Source of the DNA: Microcebus murinus
Lineage: Eukaryota > Chordata > Mammalia > Primates > Cheirogaleidae
Reading direction: 5' to 3'
Assembly (NCBI RefSeq): GCF_040939455.1
Contig: NC_134112.1
Span: forward strand, 64,559,001-64,623,000
DNA: 64,000 bases
Positions 23,166-35,059 of the stretch are shown one piece after another. How positions within the stretch are numbered: position 1 is the first letter of the stretch; every line of letters begins with the position of its first letter. Made by a program: the position numbers and the translations under genes. A model generated the notes under the pieces. It was not told where the DNA came from. It saw nothing but the letters and a program-made list of their open reading frames with translations, and searched no databases.

Positions 23166-23425
23166 AGAGGTCATGGAAAAGATTTGGGCTTTTATTGCTG
23201 AATATGAGAACCAATGGATGGGAGAGAGTGGAGGAGTGACTTATCATTTTAAAAGTATGACTGTGGCTGTGGTGTGGTGAGTAGATTTAGGGGACCAGGG
23301 TGGAAGCATGAGGCTATCGGAATAATCAGATGAGAGAATGCGGTAGTTTTGTCCAGGGTGGTAGCAATAGAGATAGAGAAAATGTGGTTGAATTCTGGGC
23401 AAATTTTGAAGAAAAATCCACTTCA
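23166..23425 (-). repeat. L2 LINE, continued
   Basis: GACCAGGGTGGAAGCATGAG and GTCCAGGGTGGTAGCAATAG followed by GAATTCTGGGCAAATTTTGA are the reversed L2 ORF2 region that continues the copy broken at 23011. Confidence 0.65.
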
Positions 23426-23429
23426 TTAG

Positions 23430-26395
23430 AAGGAAAACTCTTTTTCATCCCCTGATAAATATAAGTGGGTAATTGCACAGAATCTACCTTTAATGTACTG
23501 TCTCAGGTGACTGGCTCATATTCAGCCCTTGCTACATGACTCAAGTTGAAATCTTTAGTGCAGATTTTACATACACTAATACACATGAACAGAATGTGTC
23601 AGAATAACTGAACTCCTATGATTGGTTGTAAGTATGTACTTTTAAACCAGACATCTGTTCCAGATTTTTATTACAGTTCACCTTTGTTATATTGATTTAA
23701 TGTATGTCAGATTATGAGACTATTACAGTCAACTTCAAATATCATTAAATCACTCATATCATAATAGAAGACCTTCACAAAAGTCTAGTTGCACTTTGTG
23801 TCTTTTATAGGATTCCTAGAAAATGTCATTATGATTATGTCTTTTTGCTAAATCAGAGTTGTGAGAGCTGCTTAACATTTATATATGATACAGCCGAACC
23901 CTCCAATCCCAAACTTAGCTCCAGGCCTATGAATCCTGGTGCTTTTGCTCTACAGATAATCCTTTCTATAGTGCACTGCGGTCTTAGATTTCTGTTTCTT
24001 ATCTGCATGTCCCTGTGAAACAATGTCACCTTGTGTTGTGCTACATTCATCTACACTTTGAACCGCAGCTATTGTTGTCTCTAAATGGTTATGCGGGGTG
24101 AGAGGTCATTCCACCTCCCCGTGCCACCAACTGAAACGCTTAGTGTGTTTCAGATCATGGGTTGTTAGAGCCAAAGGAGTTTTATAAATCATTCGTGTGT
24201 TCTCTCATCTTATAGATGTGGAAAATGAGCCTAGAATAGCTAAAAAGAAAACTTATTATTTTTGTATTTCTTTTTTTCTTTCTTTCTTTCTTTTTTTTTT
24301 TTTTTTTTTACCATTATGAGAGACAAAGAGGTATATATGAAAAAACGCTATTATCTGGGGCTGAATAGTAGATAACAAAGATCTTGTCAAAATATCACGA
24401 CAATCATGCTGGGGTCAAAGTTGTGTTAAAAATATGGTGTGGGATGATGTTTGGAGCAATGGCATGAAGCAGGCAGCTAAGAGGGATGTCTCCTGTAGGT
24501 GGATTTGCCTTCACCTTTACCTGAACAGAGGCAGGTGGAAAAGAGGAGAAAGCTGTGCCATGTTTCCTCTTGGAGATCAAATCACTCTTTTGGCTACTCA
24601 GAATTTGTTTTTAAGAGCCATCCAATTGATAACAGTTAATAAATCTCTGGGAGATAAAAGCAAGATTAGTAACTCATTAATGCAAAGGAAAAAGTGTATG
24701 ACAATGTTTTTCTCTGGTGGGCCACAGACCCTTAAGCTCACATCATGCCTTAAAGCAGTTTATAAAACATGCCTTCCTTTTAGTTGCTAGCCAAGCACTG
24801 ATTTCATTTTTTCTTATATATCGAAGCTTTGGGAGGTTGCTGTCTAAAAGGCAATCTGAGGGCTGTTACTAGAACAGGGTGAAATTGATTCTGGAGGGAA
24901 AACAACAGACATTTTCTACAATGGAGGGCAAAGGGATTCTCTGAGGATTCCTTTAAGATGAAATCGAAGTTTGCTTTGCAAACTGTGATATTAGAAAGGG
25001 AGAATGGAATGACAGTTTTTTTCAGTATCTGGGAACTTAATTGCTAGCTTTTTATTTCATAAAACCCACATTTCTTGGTCAAGGTTCAACTCTCAAGAAT
25101 AATCCTGTCCACATTTGCCCCTGCTTGCTGTCCGGGCAGTGTGGACCTCCTGCTGTGCACTTTTTAGGGCCTGCACAGGTTTGCTTCACTTCTAAGTGAA
25201 GAGGAGATGGAGGAGGGAGGTCTGAGACAACGTTTACCATTTGCCCTTGAACCTTGTGGACAGTTTTTCACGTTGCCATGTGAGTTACCTATGGGATTGT
25301 TGCTGATAAGAAAGTATATCACTATACTACATGAGAGAATTTTAAAATAAAATCAAATCCTCTGCTCTCCAGAAGGATCAGGCTTAAGGGAGAGGTACAG
25401 GGGTGTGAATAGATAATTCTGGACAATGACCATCTAACTACACTGGAGAGAAGAGGTTCATTAGTGTGTCTGCTGATGCATATCCATAGTCACATTGGAG
25501 CATTTGCTATTCCCAGAACAAGCGTGCATAGTCTTTCTCCTGTCCGGCAAAAGCTCATCAACCACTCCACTGCCTCTAGCTATTGACAATGACTTTCCTT
25601 GAAGCTCCTGTGAGATTTCCTCCTTGAAGTCTGCCCTTTTTCATTTTAAATGCTATTTCTTTTGTGCAGTGGCAGCAATTATACCTCTATTTACAACCTT
25701 TATTTTGTTCTGCCTGGTGTAATGGTGAGTTGTTTACATGCTTGTCTGCACCACTAGATTACAGGCTTATTGAACTCAGGTATATTATATGTCTCTACCA
25801 CGCGCCACCTGATATAGTGACTACTGGTCCATTCAATACATGTTCGCTAGGTGAATGGGAGTAGTGGGTCAGTTTTTCCTTCTGATTTATCCCTAGAGGA
25901 ACCTGAATGAAACACAGAGGCTGCATCTTATCCAAGTTTACACACCTAGAATCAAAGATGGGAACCGGATGCAACTAATCTTGTTTTGATTCAAATGATA
26001 CGTTGATATTTTTGATGCATGTATCATTGGTTTGGTTTTAGCACTTTTAAAAACACAGGGTTTAGTCTTGTTTTTATGTGGGATTTTAAGAAAAAAAGCC
26101 AAAACCAATTTGCTTACTTTCATGACTCAAGGATACCCATTCCTGTAAACACTCACACACATACACGCACTCTCTCTCTCTCACATCACTAACAACAAAT
26201 GCAATGATTAGAGGCAGTTTCTGATGTGCAGTTTTGGACTATGATTAATGAAGCATCTGGATAAAAATCCAAATTTAATAGCTACTGTGCTCTTTGTGTT
26301 ATATTATACTTTTAAAATTTGCAAGCGTATAAATGAGCAAGAGATTATTTATAATCACAAGCTTTTGACATCCTTTGTTCTTTCCTAAAGGATTC
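23430..26395. other. Mostly unassigned sequence
   Basis: About 3 kb without a confident element, apart from the simple repeat at 24268-24311 and a possible MIR trace near 24190-24240. The 118-codon plus frame at 24434-24790 lacks any domain and is treated as chance. Confidence 0.4.
24268..24311. repeat. (TTTC)n / poly(T) tract
   Basis: Several TTTC units run directly into about twenty consecutive T bases. This could be the remnant of an antisense SINE tail, but no SINE body is attached. Confidence 0.9.
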
Positions 26396-26397
26396 AA

Positions 26398-26525
26398 TTC
26401 CTTTTCCTCCCCTTCCTCCTCCTCGCAGTCCTCCAGCCCTCCTCCTCTCACCCTTCCTTCTTCTTAGTCATTTTCATTGTCTTCCTTCTCTTCTTTGTCT
26501 TTGTCTTCTCCTCTTCCTCCTCCTC
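26398..26525. repeat. Pyrimidine-rich low-complexity tract
   Basis: About 130 bases almost entirely C and T on the plus strand (CCTTCCTCCTCCTC units, then CTTC/TTCT units). Such strand-asymmetric tracts may form triplex DNA. Confidence 0.85.
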
Positions 26526-26741
26526 ACTTAGCAGTCTAATAACTAGGTGTAGATTCTTTTGCCCTTTTCACTGAAGTTATAAAGTCCCTAACAAGTAAAT
26601 AGTGAAGTTTCTTAGGGTAAAGGAGGTTAGTGTGAAGGAAATTAAGAGAAGAAATTTGTCCTGGTAACATCAATATGTCAAAATTAGTAACTCTGAGGTC
26701 CAAATTAAATACTAAAATTTTTTCACTTTTATGTCCTCTTG

Positions 26742-27139
26742 ATAGTGCGACGGTTAATTTTATGGGCTAACTGGGCTAGCTTATGGTACCCAGTTAATTA
26801 ACTAAACATTAATCTAGGGATTGCTGTGAAGATTTGATGGATGTGGTTAACATCTACAATTAGCTGACTTTAAGTAGAGGCAATATCCTCTATTGTGTGG
26901 ATAGGGCTCATCCAATCAGTTGAAAGCCTTGAGAGCAAAAACCAGGGTATCCTAAAAAGGGAGAAATTCTGTAAGAATGTAGGACTGACCCCTACCTGAG
27001 TTTCCAGCCTTCTGACCTGACCTATGAATTTCGGATTTGCCAGGCCCTGTAATTGCTTAAGCTAAATCCTTAAAATAAATCTCTTTATGAATGTGTATAT
27101 CCTGTTTGTTCTGTTTCTCTGGAGAACCCTGACTGAAGA
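26742..27139 (+). repeat. MLT2-type ERVL LTR
   Basis: GACGGTTAATTTTATGGGCT, TTATGGTACCCAGTTAATTA, CATCCAATCAGTTGAAAGCC, TTTCCAGCCTTCTGACCTGA and the end TTCTCTGGAGAACCCTGACT follow the MLT2B consensus from start to finish. The poly(A) signal lies in CTTAAAATAAATCTC around 27071. It is a solo LTR; its 3' end is caught up in the tandem duplication at 27125-27197. Confidence 0.82.
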
Positions 27140-27197
27140 TAGGAATACTTATTAAGGTAAAAACCCTGACTGAAGATAGGAATACTTATTAAGGTAA
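27125..27197. repeat. 37-bp tandem duplication
   Basis: The 36 bases at 27125-27160 recur exactly at 27162-27197 (period 37), both running from AACCCTGACTGAAG to TTATTAAGGTAA. Exact identity in old surrounding sequence implies a fairly recent duplication. Confidence 0.95.
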
Positions 27198-27199
27198 TG

Positions 27200-27960
27200 A
27201 ATGCTAAAAGCAGTCCTTCCTGAAATGCTCATACAGTCACTGTAAGGATACTTCATTTTGTAGTTAATAGGCATTAAGTAGCTGTGTCTATCAATGGCTA
27301 GAGGAAAAGTAGACAGTACCTGTGTTGTTCAAATAGATTATGGCTGCTTTAGCAATTACCTACTAGCATACCATAATGGTTTATAGAGAATAAATAAGGA
27401 TAAACTTCTCTGGAATGAACCATATTACTCTTAAGACTCATATATATTATATATACTATTTTGATATGCTAAGAGAATTCAGTAAGTTTAACCAAATACA
27501 AAAGTATGTTCAGAAGGAAATCCTCAATTTATGGAAAATTGTGTTTAGAGATTCGATATTGCACTTAGAGCATACTCTTTTATCTTCATAGAAATAATGT
27601 TAGATACTAGGTTAAAAACAACCCCAAATGTATTATATGAATTACCCAAAATATTACTATGCGAATGCTATTTTGGAAATGAAGCTTTCTGGATAATTAT
27701 GAATTTGTAATAGAAAAACAAATTTCTATTTTGGAATGACAGGGATATATCTTTTCCACCTGCATCTGGTAGATGGATCTGGGAATTACATGCCCTGACT
27801 GGGCTGGCAGGCTGAGGGAGAAATAGTTTTCCCAGTTTAAGTTACCAGTGATGGAGCCTGGATCAGGGAATCCAGCATCTTGCTTTTATATTTATTACTT
27901 GGAATTTATTAATGTGATCAGCATACAACTATTAATTGATTATAGAGTACCTACTTTAAA
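27200..27960. other. Unassigned AT-rich sequence
   Basis: No family recognised. A short (TATA)-rich patch occurs near 27441-27460. Confidence 0.4.
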
Positions 27961-27964
27961 TTTT

Positions 27965-28210
27965 TTATGATATGGATTCATAATAGTTCATATTTATGGA
28001 GTACCTGTGATATTTTGATACAGGCATACAATGTGTAATAATCAAATCAGAGTGATTGAGATATCCACTATCTCAAGCATTTATCATTTGTTTGTGTTAG
28101 GAACATTTCAATTCCACTCTTTTAGTTATTTTGAAATATGCAGTAAATTATTGTTAGCTATAGTCACCCTATTGTGTTACTGAACACTAGATCCTACTCC
28201 TTCTATCTAT
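27965..28210 (-). repeat. L1 (L1PB/L1MA-type) 3' UTR
   Basis: ACCTGTGATATTTTGATACA, ATACAATGTGTAATAATCAA, ATTTTGAAATATGCAGTAAA and GCTATAGTCACCCTATTGTG are the reversed 3' UTR of intermediate-age L1 elements. The same family appears in sense at 47735-48345. Confidence 0.8.
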
Positions 28211-28211
28211 A

Positions 28212-28300
28212 GTACCTACTTTATGCCAAGCATTTTGCAAGGCACTAAAGGTGCAAAGATAACAAAGACCTAAAGTGTCTTGTAGTTCTCTAATCAGACA
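28212..28300 (-). repeat. L2 LINE 3' terminus fragment
   Basis: ACCTACTTTATGCCAAGCAT, then TTGCAAGGCACTAAAGGTGC, resembles the reversed L2 end. Short and diverged. Confidence 0.5.
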
Positions 28301-28309
28301 TACCACTGC

Positions 28310-29170
28310 CTCTTCCATCAGAGAAATGCGATTCAATGTGGAGAGCACCACCGGGGACTACAGAGAAGATACAGTGGGGTGTAGCCACAGCAGCTCGGGC
28401 CAGCACAACTGGAGTGTAGAACTGTGTTAAGAACAATGAAGGGACCTGATTATGAACCGATGTTCATGCCCCACAGAGGAGTTAAGACTTTACTGAAAAA
28501 ATGATGCTTTGCTTGTCCAATACCCTTTCTTCTTTTGAGAGCAATGCTCATGTCCTTTTGTAGAATTATTCCTCCTGCAGCCGTAATCGTGGACATTTGA
28601 TGGGATGACACACAGCACTTGGTCCCAGTCAACTGGCAGTCATTGTGCTAGCCCCTCTAGTAGAGTGATATCTCCAAGGAAGGGCTCATGGTCCAGACTG
28701 GGCTGGTCAGAATACTTGCAAGGAATTTCTCTAACTGTAGTTTAAGGAGGAACATTCTTTCCTTTTTAGTCAGAGGCTGTTAGGATGTGAGACAGGATTT
28801 TTAGCCATCAATTCATTACCTTTTGGAAAAGCTTGTCTTAGACAAGGAAGTGACCCACAGAGAGAAGTGGAAACAAGAGATGGAGAAATAATTTCTGGAT
28901 GGGGTTTGACAGGGTTTCTTTTTGATATCTAAAGACAAAGTCTATCTTCCTTTCCCACAGTTTATTTACCAACCCACATTTTTTTTTTTTTTCCGCTTAA
29001 GCTAATGTGAGTTGAGTTCCTGCTATTTGCAACTGAAGACTCTGGATGAACACCAGTACCTTGGAAGAATTTGAAACTGGACTGTGACTTGACCTCTGAA
29101 TATAATAGGAAGTCACTTTGTCACCAGTGGGGGATGGAATGAGAAGGCATAATAAGAGGTAGGGAGACCA
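28310..29170. other. Unassigned non-coding sequence
   Basis: Nothing recognised. A poly(T) run of about 13 bases occurs at 28980-28992. Confidence 0.4.
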
Positions 29171-29177
29171 GACAGCT

Positions 29178-29360
29178 CAGTGTTTCCCAAAGTGTGGTTG
29201 AAGGGGTTGCCGGGATTGGAATCACCTGCAAAGAGGGAATCAGTTTAATAATGAAGATTCCAGAATAACATTTCTGAGGACAGGGCCTGAAAAATCTGCA
29301 TTTTAAACATGCGCTTAAAGTGATCCTTATATACAACAAAGTTTTAGAGTCTTTAAGTTT
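29178..29360 (-). mobile_element. MER5-like hAT-Charlie fragment
   Basis: GTGTTTCCCAAAGTGTGGTT, then GAATCACCTGC, AGGGCCTGAAAAATCTGCAT and AAACATGCGCTTAAAGTGAT, follow reversed MER5A. The right-hand end AAAGTTTTAGAGTC is degraded. Confidence 0.65.
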
Positions 29361-29369
29361 GGGAGCTAC

Positions 29370-30830
29370 TGTACCTGTGAGGTGAGTGTTGAGGTCATAG
29401 ACCAGAGGAAATACAGGGGCGTAGAACAGAGAGATTTGGTTGGCAAAATACATGAAACTTGGTGGTTGCACAGTAGGGCTTTGCAGGAGTCAGAAGAATC
29501 TAGATCTCTAGGATAATTCTCAGATACTTGATTACTTGGTAGATAATGGTATCATTATTCTGAAAAGTTGAAACCTAAAAATAGGAGATTTGAAGATGGA
29601 AGAGGAGATTTGAATTTGAGCTTTGATCATGGGTTTTTAAAGCATTTGTGAGGCATCTTAATAAAGTTTTCTGGCAGAGCTAACTATACATGCTGATAAT
29701 TTAGGGGATCATTCTGGGTAAGAAAGATATATTTAGTAGTTACCAGAATAAAAGAAGAATATAATGAATCTATGGGCATGACGGAGGTTTCCCAAAGAAT
29801 GAGTCTGGAGAAAAAGTTTGTGTGCAGTTAAGACCAGGAGACCACTGCTATTTAAGATAGTACAACCAGGGACTATCTGACTGATGATAAGGTTCGAGTA
29901 TGGTCTTGAAAGTGGAATATTGAAGAGGAGTGAAGGTGACAGTAATGGCAATTGAGCTGTTCAAGGGATTGTGAAGCTGTCCATTAATATTGGTGTCCTT
30001 CTGGATAAAGACTGGAAGTACCTTGGGTGATCCACATGCCAACATCTCCAATAAGTGTGCAATAATTTGGAAATGACACCACTGGAAAGGAAAGAATTTA
30101 GTACAGTCTCATGATATGGGAATCAAAGAAAGAGTGTTTTGTTTCATATGTGAGTGGAGTGAATTGATTTGGAAGTACCCACGGAAGCCAAGAAGAAAAT
30201 GCAAATTTCCTCTCCTTTCTCTGGTGCACATGGGCCAGGAGCACATGGGCAGCTTCCATTCATAAGAGTTGTAAGAAAATCCCTATAGTAAGAGAAGAAT
30301 TCTGTTTTTATTTAAGCATGGGAAGGAGAGGAACATACTGTAAAATACCCAAAGAGAGAGGAGGGTATTGGTGATGGAATTGGGAGCTCCGGAATTTGAA
30401 AGGGTGGAAAGGGAGGTCAGCTGTGAGGTACCAAGAGGAAGATGCTGAGGGGAAGGGGGGCATTCTGGGATGTGTAAGCAGATGTAGAGTGTACAGGAGA
30501 GGAAAAGTGACCAGAGGGATGTACGACATCTCTACCTTGGGGAGTTAGGGAGACAATGCATATGTACATCAAGACATTCACAATATTGTTTAGCACTCTG
30601 TATGAAATTGTGCCAAAGTATTTTCTATATTAAATAAATGGGGATCAAAGGAGAACCAGAATATGGTAAGAAATGGCAGTGGAAAGACCCTTGGATGGAG
30701 TTGAGGCAGAGATCAAACAGGTTAATTTATAAGAAATACTCTAAAAACTCCAAGCGTAATGTGACAACATGAGGTGTTGTAGCCAAGGCAATGATCTAGA
30801 ATAGTTTTCAAGTTCCTTAAATAAACTATC
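29370..30830. other. Unassigned purine-rich sequence
   Basis: The plus strand is rich in G and A (especially 30310-30530), which gives several proline- and serine-rich minus frames without domains. It may be very old LINE sequence, but no landmark is clear. Confidence 0.35.
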
Positions 30831-30834
30831 ATAT

Positions 30835-30960
30835 CAGGGTATTCTGGGGTGCTTTGGAAATTTTAAATGTCTGGGCCTTACTGTCGGTGTACTAAATCAG
30901 ATTCTCTGACGGTGAGGCCTTGGAGATATCTCTGTATTTTTCATACCTCTCTTTCTGGGT
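30835..30960 (-). mobile_element. MER5-like hAT-Charlie fragment
   Basis: TTCTGGGGTGCTTTGGAAAT, TGTCTGGGCCTTACTGTCGG and ACTAAATCAGATTCTCTGAC match the central part of a reversed MER5-type element. Termini are not preserved. Confidence 0.5.
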
Positions 30961-30964
30961 ACAC

Positions 30965-32270
30965 TGTTAATTTATATTTTAATACTAGATATCTACTTGA
31001 TTATTGATAATTTGACTTACATTGCAATAAACATGTATGCAATTGGCACAAAAAGATTACTGTGAATGAAACTCATGGATAAAGGTAAGGAATGGTGGAC
31101 TGTTGGTTAGAAAAATCATACAAGGTACTTCGAATGCAATGAAATATCACTGAATTATTTTGAGCGAGTAGTGATGCTGTGAATGATGTATTTTAAGTAA
31201 ATTATTCTGGTTTCTGTAAATAATATTTAGCAATAAATTCCCAGTGACTCAGAATTATTATACTCATATGTTTAGAATTAACATATTTAGTATAACATGA
31301 TTTTAAATGAGGCTTACTTAAAGTTTTGGTAGAAATGAAAAAATGAAAATGCTAACCCGTAATCCTCTAAGCATTATTTTTGTCTGATATCGAGAAATCT
31401 AGTTCATTATTTTACTTTAACTTGACCAGTTATATTTGTCTGTAATAAGAAATTTACTTATGTGAAAAATCATTAGTTTTTACTATAATAGTGATTTTTA
31501 GTTTCTCTAGGGAACTAAAAGTTACTGATTTTTAAACTCAGATATAAACTTATTCTATATCAATACTCTTTACACTAAAAAAAAATTATCATTTTTAGCT
31601 TCATTCTTTGGGCTAATGAATTCCTGGCAGTCAGGTGAAAGAATTAAAAATCATCATTTGGTAGATACCTTTGGGCACAGAGAGTGACTTACTTTATGCT
31701 TTGCTGAAGTTGTATGATTTATGATTTTTTTTCCAAAGTGAAAATCGTGTGCCACCTTTCAAACGTTTCTTTACATTTAGATCTGTCTCTGAAGCTACTT
31801 TTAAGAAATATGTAATTCTGATCAAGAATTCTGTTTCTCCCTGAAAAACTTCCTTCTGTATCTGATTTTGGGTGACATGATGGTGATTACCTTTGTTCCT
31901 ACTTAGATATGCTGAAATTGCTTCAAGGCTTTGAAGTTCTGAGATTTAAAGAAAAGATGAAATGCAAATATGTATGTACTGTTTTCATATGGAAATGATA
32001 TTCTGAATCAGAAATACACTTGTTTGTTGGCTTACACTGGGTCTTATAGAATAAATTAAAAGGCACTTGTAAGACAGGTGTGTTTTTTCATACAACTGCA
32101 CTCTAAGGTACATTATTAAGTAACTAGAGTGAAAAACTTCTAGGACTTTAAAGAATGCTTGAAATTTTCATTAAATTTTAGCACCTGAGAATCTGAGAAT
32201 TTTATTTATTTCTATGTTTGGAGTGTGTCCATTTCATTCTTTGAATTCCAGTGTTGTTGTTCTTTTTCTT
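30965..32270. other. Unassigned AT-rich sequence
   Basis: About 1.3 kb with no recognised element or credible frame. Confidence 0.4.
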
Positions 32271-32504
32271 TTTTTTTGGCAAGTAGCTTTATATTTTATT
32301 CTGATTGTTAAAACTGTATATTTCATTGTGAAATATCAGATAATATAGAAAGTATAGTGAAAATAATACTTACAACCTCTCCAGTCAGGCTCATTATTAA
32401 CCTTTTAGTATACATCCTTCCGGACTTTTCCCTGCCTGTACGAATCTTTGTATTTATAACTCAGTATATGCATCTCATTCTGTGTGTGTTTTTGAGTGAG
32501 TCAG

Positions 32505-32522
32505 TCTCTCTCTCTCTCTCTG
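32505..32522. repeat. (TC)n microsatellite
   Basis: About nine uninterrupted TC units. Confidence 0.9.
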
Positions 32523-32873
32523 TTTTTCTCTCTTTTCACATTCTTTTCTATTCCATCTAATGAGGGCATCTGTCTTTTATTTTTACTTCTCTGTCCCTCA
32601 TCTTCTGTCACACTCTTGTTGTCTTTCACATTCTCCATATGGGTATCCATATGTGTGTAAGTGTATGAGTGAGTATGTGTATGTGTGAGTATGAGTATGT
32701 ATATACATACATAAGTCTGTGTTCATATACACATATATGTTCATATATATTTATGTCAAAAAGGACCATTAGACATATGCTCCCTTGTAATTTTTTAAAA
32801 AACCCTTTCCATAACAATAAATGTAGATCTAAATTTCTGTTTTTAGTGACTGAATGGTGTTCTATGGTATTGG

Positions 32874-32892
32874 GTAGTATAGTATAGTATAG
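32874..32892. repeat. (AGTAT)n pentanucleotide repeat
   Basis: Nearly four AGTAT units in GTAGTATAGTATAGTATAG. Short, but a possible polymorphic site. Confidence 0.8.
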
Positions 32893-33399
32893 ACTTTATT
32901 TATTTAGCTAATCCTTTTAAACCGTTTCTTTTGAATATTTAGGTTGTTTCCATTTTTGTTACTGTCTTTAGCTTTTTTAATGCATATTTTTATATATTTA
33001 TATAATCATTTCTTAGTATTTGAAATAAATGTTGTGATACTATTAAACATTTTTGGAAAGATGGGTGGGTAACATATTTCTTTGTCTTTGAATTCTGATT
33101 TTCAGTTCTACATATTTTAGGTTTTCCTCCTTTTGACATCTTAATGGGAAAGACCACTTATCGTGTATAGAAGATTTAGGTAACAATGTTTTTTCCCCCC
33201 TAAAACTGCTGCTTCTATTGTCTGATACTGGAAAGAGGAAGGCTGACTTTAGGCTTCATATTATTATTTTTTGTCTTTGTGTGTGGCCTTTATTTTCTGG
33301 ACAAAGTTGATGGCAGTGGAGACAAAATGAGTCAGGTATAACATGTACCATTTCAGGGCATATTCAATTTTATTTTGTCATAGATAGGATGCACATGTA

Positions 33400-35050
33400 A
33401 ACAGAGCGGCAAGTGACAAGGATCTCAACTATTTGTGGTTTAAGATGGTGGCTTGAGCCCACAGCTCTCCTTATCCTTTCACCTAAGCATCTGATGAAAT
33501 AAAGTAAAGGATGTTTTAGAGAATCCATAAAATAAATAAGAACCTTGAAATACAAGATGGAGTACCAATAGTGGATAAAACTTTTCTGAGGACTTTTTGG
33601 AAATCACAGAATCAGAGGGATGTAAAACTAGGACAGAGAAAATTAGCCTAGAACATCAGAGAAAAAAGTTTTTCTCAAGGAAATCCATATAATGCACCAT
33701 ACTTTGAGGGGAAAAAAACCAATTCAGAGTTACAAAAAAAAAAAAAAAATGAACAGCATGGGCTCTATAGCAGCATTAGGATGTTTAATTAAAAGGTACA
33801 CTTAAGAAATAGTGGGCTAGTTGGGTCCTTTTCCTTCTGCTTTCATTTTTCTTTCTCCCATTTGTTCTTTTGTGCTTGTTCTCCAAGAAGAATTTCATGG
33901 ACTTTAAAGAAAATTGTTAATTTGCTTAGAGATGTTCCCTGATATGTCCATTGAACCCAGAGAAAGAAGCAGAAGAAATTGTGGTTTTCTGTAACAGACA
34001 TGGAGAATAAAAAGGGAGATTAACAGTTTCCAGGAGTAAAAAACAGTCAGTAGTCCCTTCTTAGAGTATAGTTCAAGCTACTTGGGCTTTTTTTGTGAGT
34101 CTCAGCCCTGCCTGTTCCCTCAGATCTCTGCCTATAAACACTACCAGAGGCCTGTGTTTTGACACATGCTTGTGCTTATACAAGGCTTATGGTCAAGACT
34201 CCCATTCAAGGGTGAAGCTTAGTGCAGTGATTTAATGACACAATGCAGAAAAAACCACACAAACATGAACATTTACTCATTGCCATTTGTTTATATATAT
34301 GAATGGTAAATAAAGAATCACCAAGAGCCTAAAAGAACCCAAGATGACTAAAATGAACAAGAGATCCTACAAGGAAGCAGAGATCATTCAGGGTACTGAA
34401 AAGAGAGTATATGAATATTTTTATTAATATCTTTAAACTTATCTAAATATTGCATTTTATAAGACAAGAATAGGGACAATGGAAAAGAAGTGATGCTTGA
34501 GCAGTAAAAGAGTTCTTAAAGTTTGAAAGTATTGTCAAAGTAAAAAGCGAATGTACTGAATAATAAAATGGGCATAGTGAAGCTGACTTGGTATTGGAAG
34601 TGCCAAAGTCAAGAGAATATATTAGGAAAAAAGGCAAAAAGACAGATGGAGAATATGAGATAACATTGAGATCTAACACATTAAAGAAAAGCATTTCAAA
34701 ATAAGAACATGGATACAATGAAAGGGAAGAACTAATTGATCAAATACTAGAAGAATATTTATCTGAAGTAAATAAAGTTTATTTAAAAAGGCCTGAGGAA
34801 GACCCAATGGGGGAAAAATCATACAACTAGATACATAATGATGTTTCTGAATTCTAACTGAATGTAAAAATTTGTAAATCTTCCTTGAAGGAAAAAAATA
34901 GGTAGTCTGCAAGAGAAATAATAAATCTGATAGATTTCTCCTTAGTGATGATAGGTACTTGAAGAATAAAGCCACGTATCTTTTTGAAGGAAATTTATAT
35001 TTTGAATCTAGTCAAAATATCTAGCATGATTGCAAAATAAAGACATCATT
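33400..35050 (+). repeat. Ancient L1-like 5' region, copy B
   Basis: Starts near TTTAAGATGGTGGCTTGAGC, shares AAAAAAACCAATTCAGAG (about 33712) with copy A, and ends with TTTTGAATCTAGTCAAAATA, comparable to the block near 8442 in copy A. A poly(A) run (33734-33749) interrupts it. Frames are short and decayed. The family assignment (old L1 5' end or HAL1) is provisional. Confidence 0.42.
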
Positions 35051-35059
35051 GGACACAAA

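Larger units (their letters stand above)
32280..33075 (-). repeat. Possible very old L1-like segment with microsatellites
   Basis: ACATCCTTCCGGACTTTTCC, ACTGAATGGTGTTCTATGGT, ATTTATTTAGCTAATCCTTT and ATTTAGGTTGTTTCCATTTT follow the order of a common old LINE-like repeat in reverse. Interrupted by a (TC)n tract at 32505-32522 and a TATG/GTGT-rich region at 32640-32750. Confidence 0.4.

Noticed and set aside
24434..24790. 118-codon plus-strand frame
   Set aside because: No domain or start context that supports translation; isolated in non-coding DNA.
29121..29471. 116-codon minus-strand frame
   Set aside because: It overlaps a reversed MER5-like element and reads through unrelated flanking sequence, so it cannot be a conserved protein.
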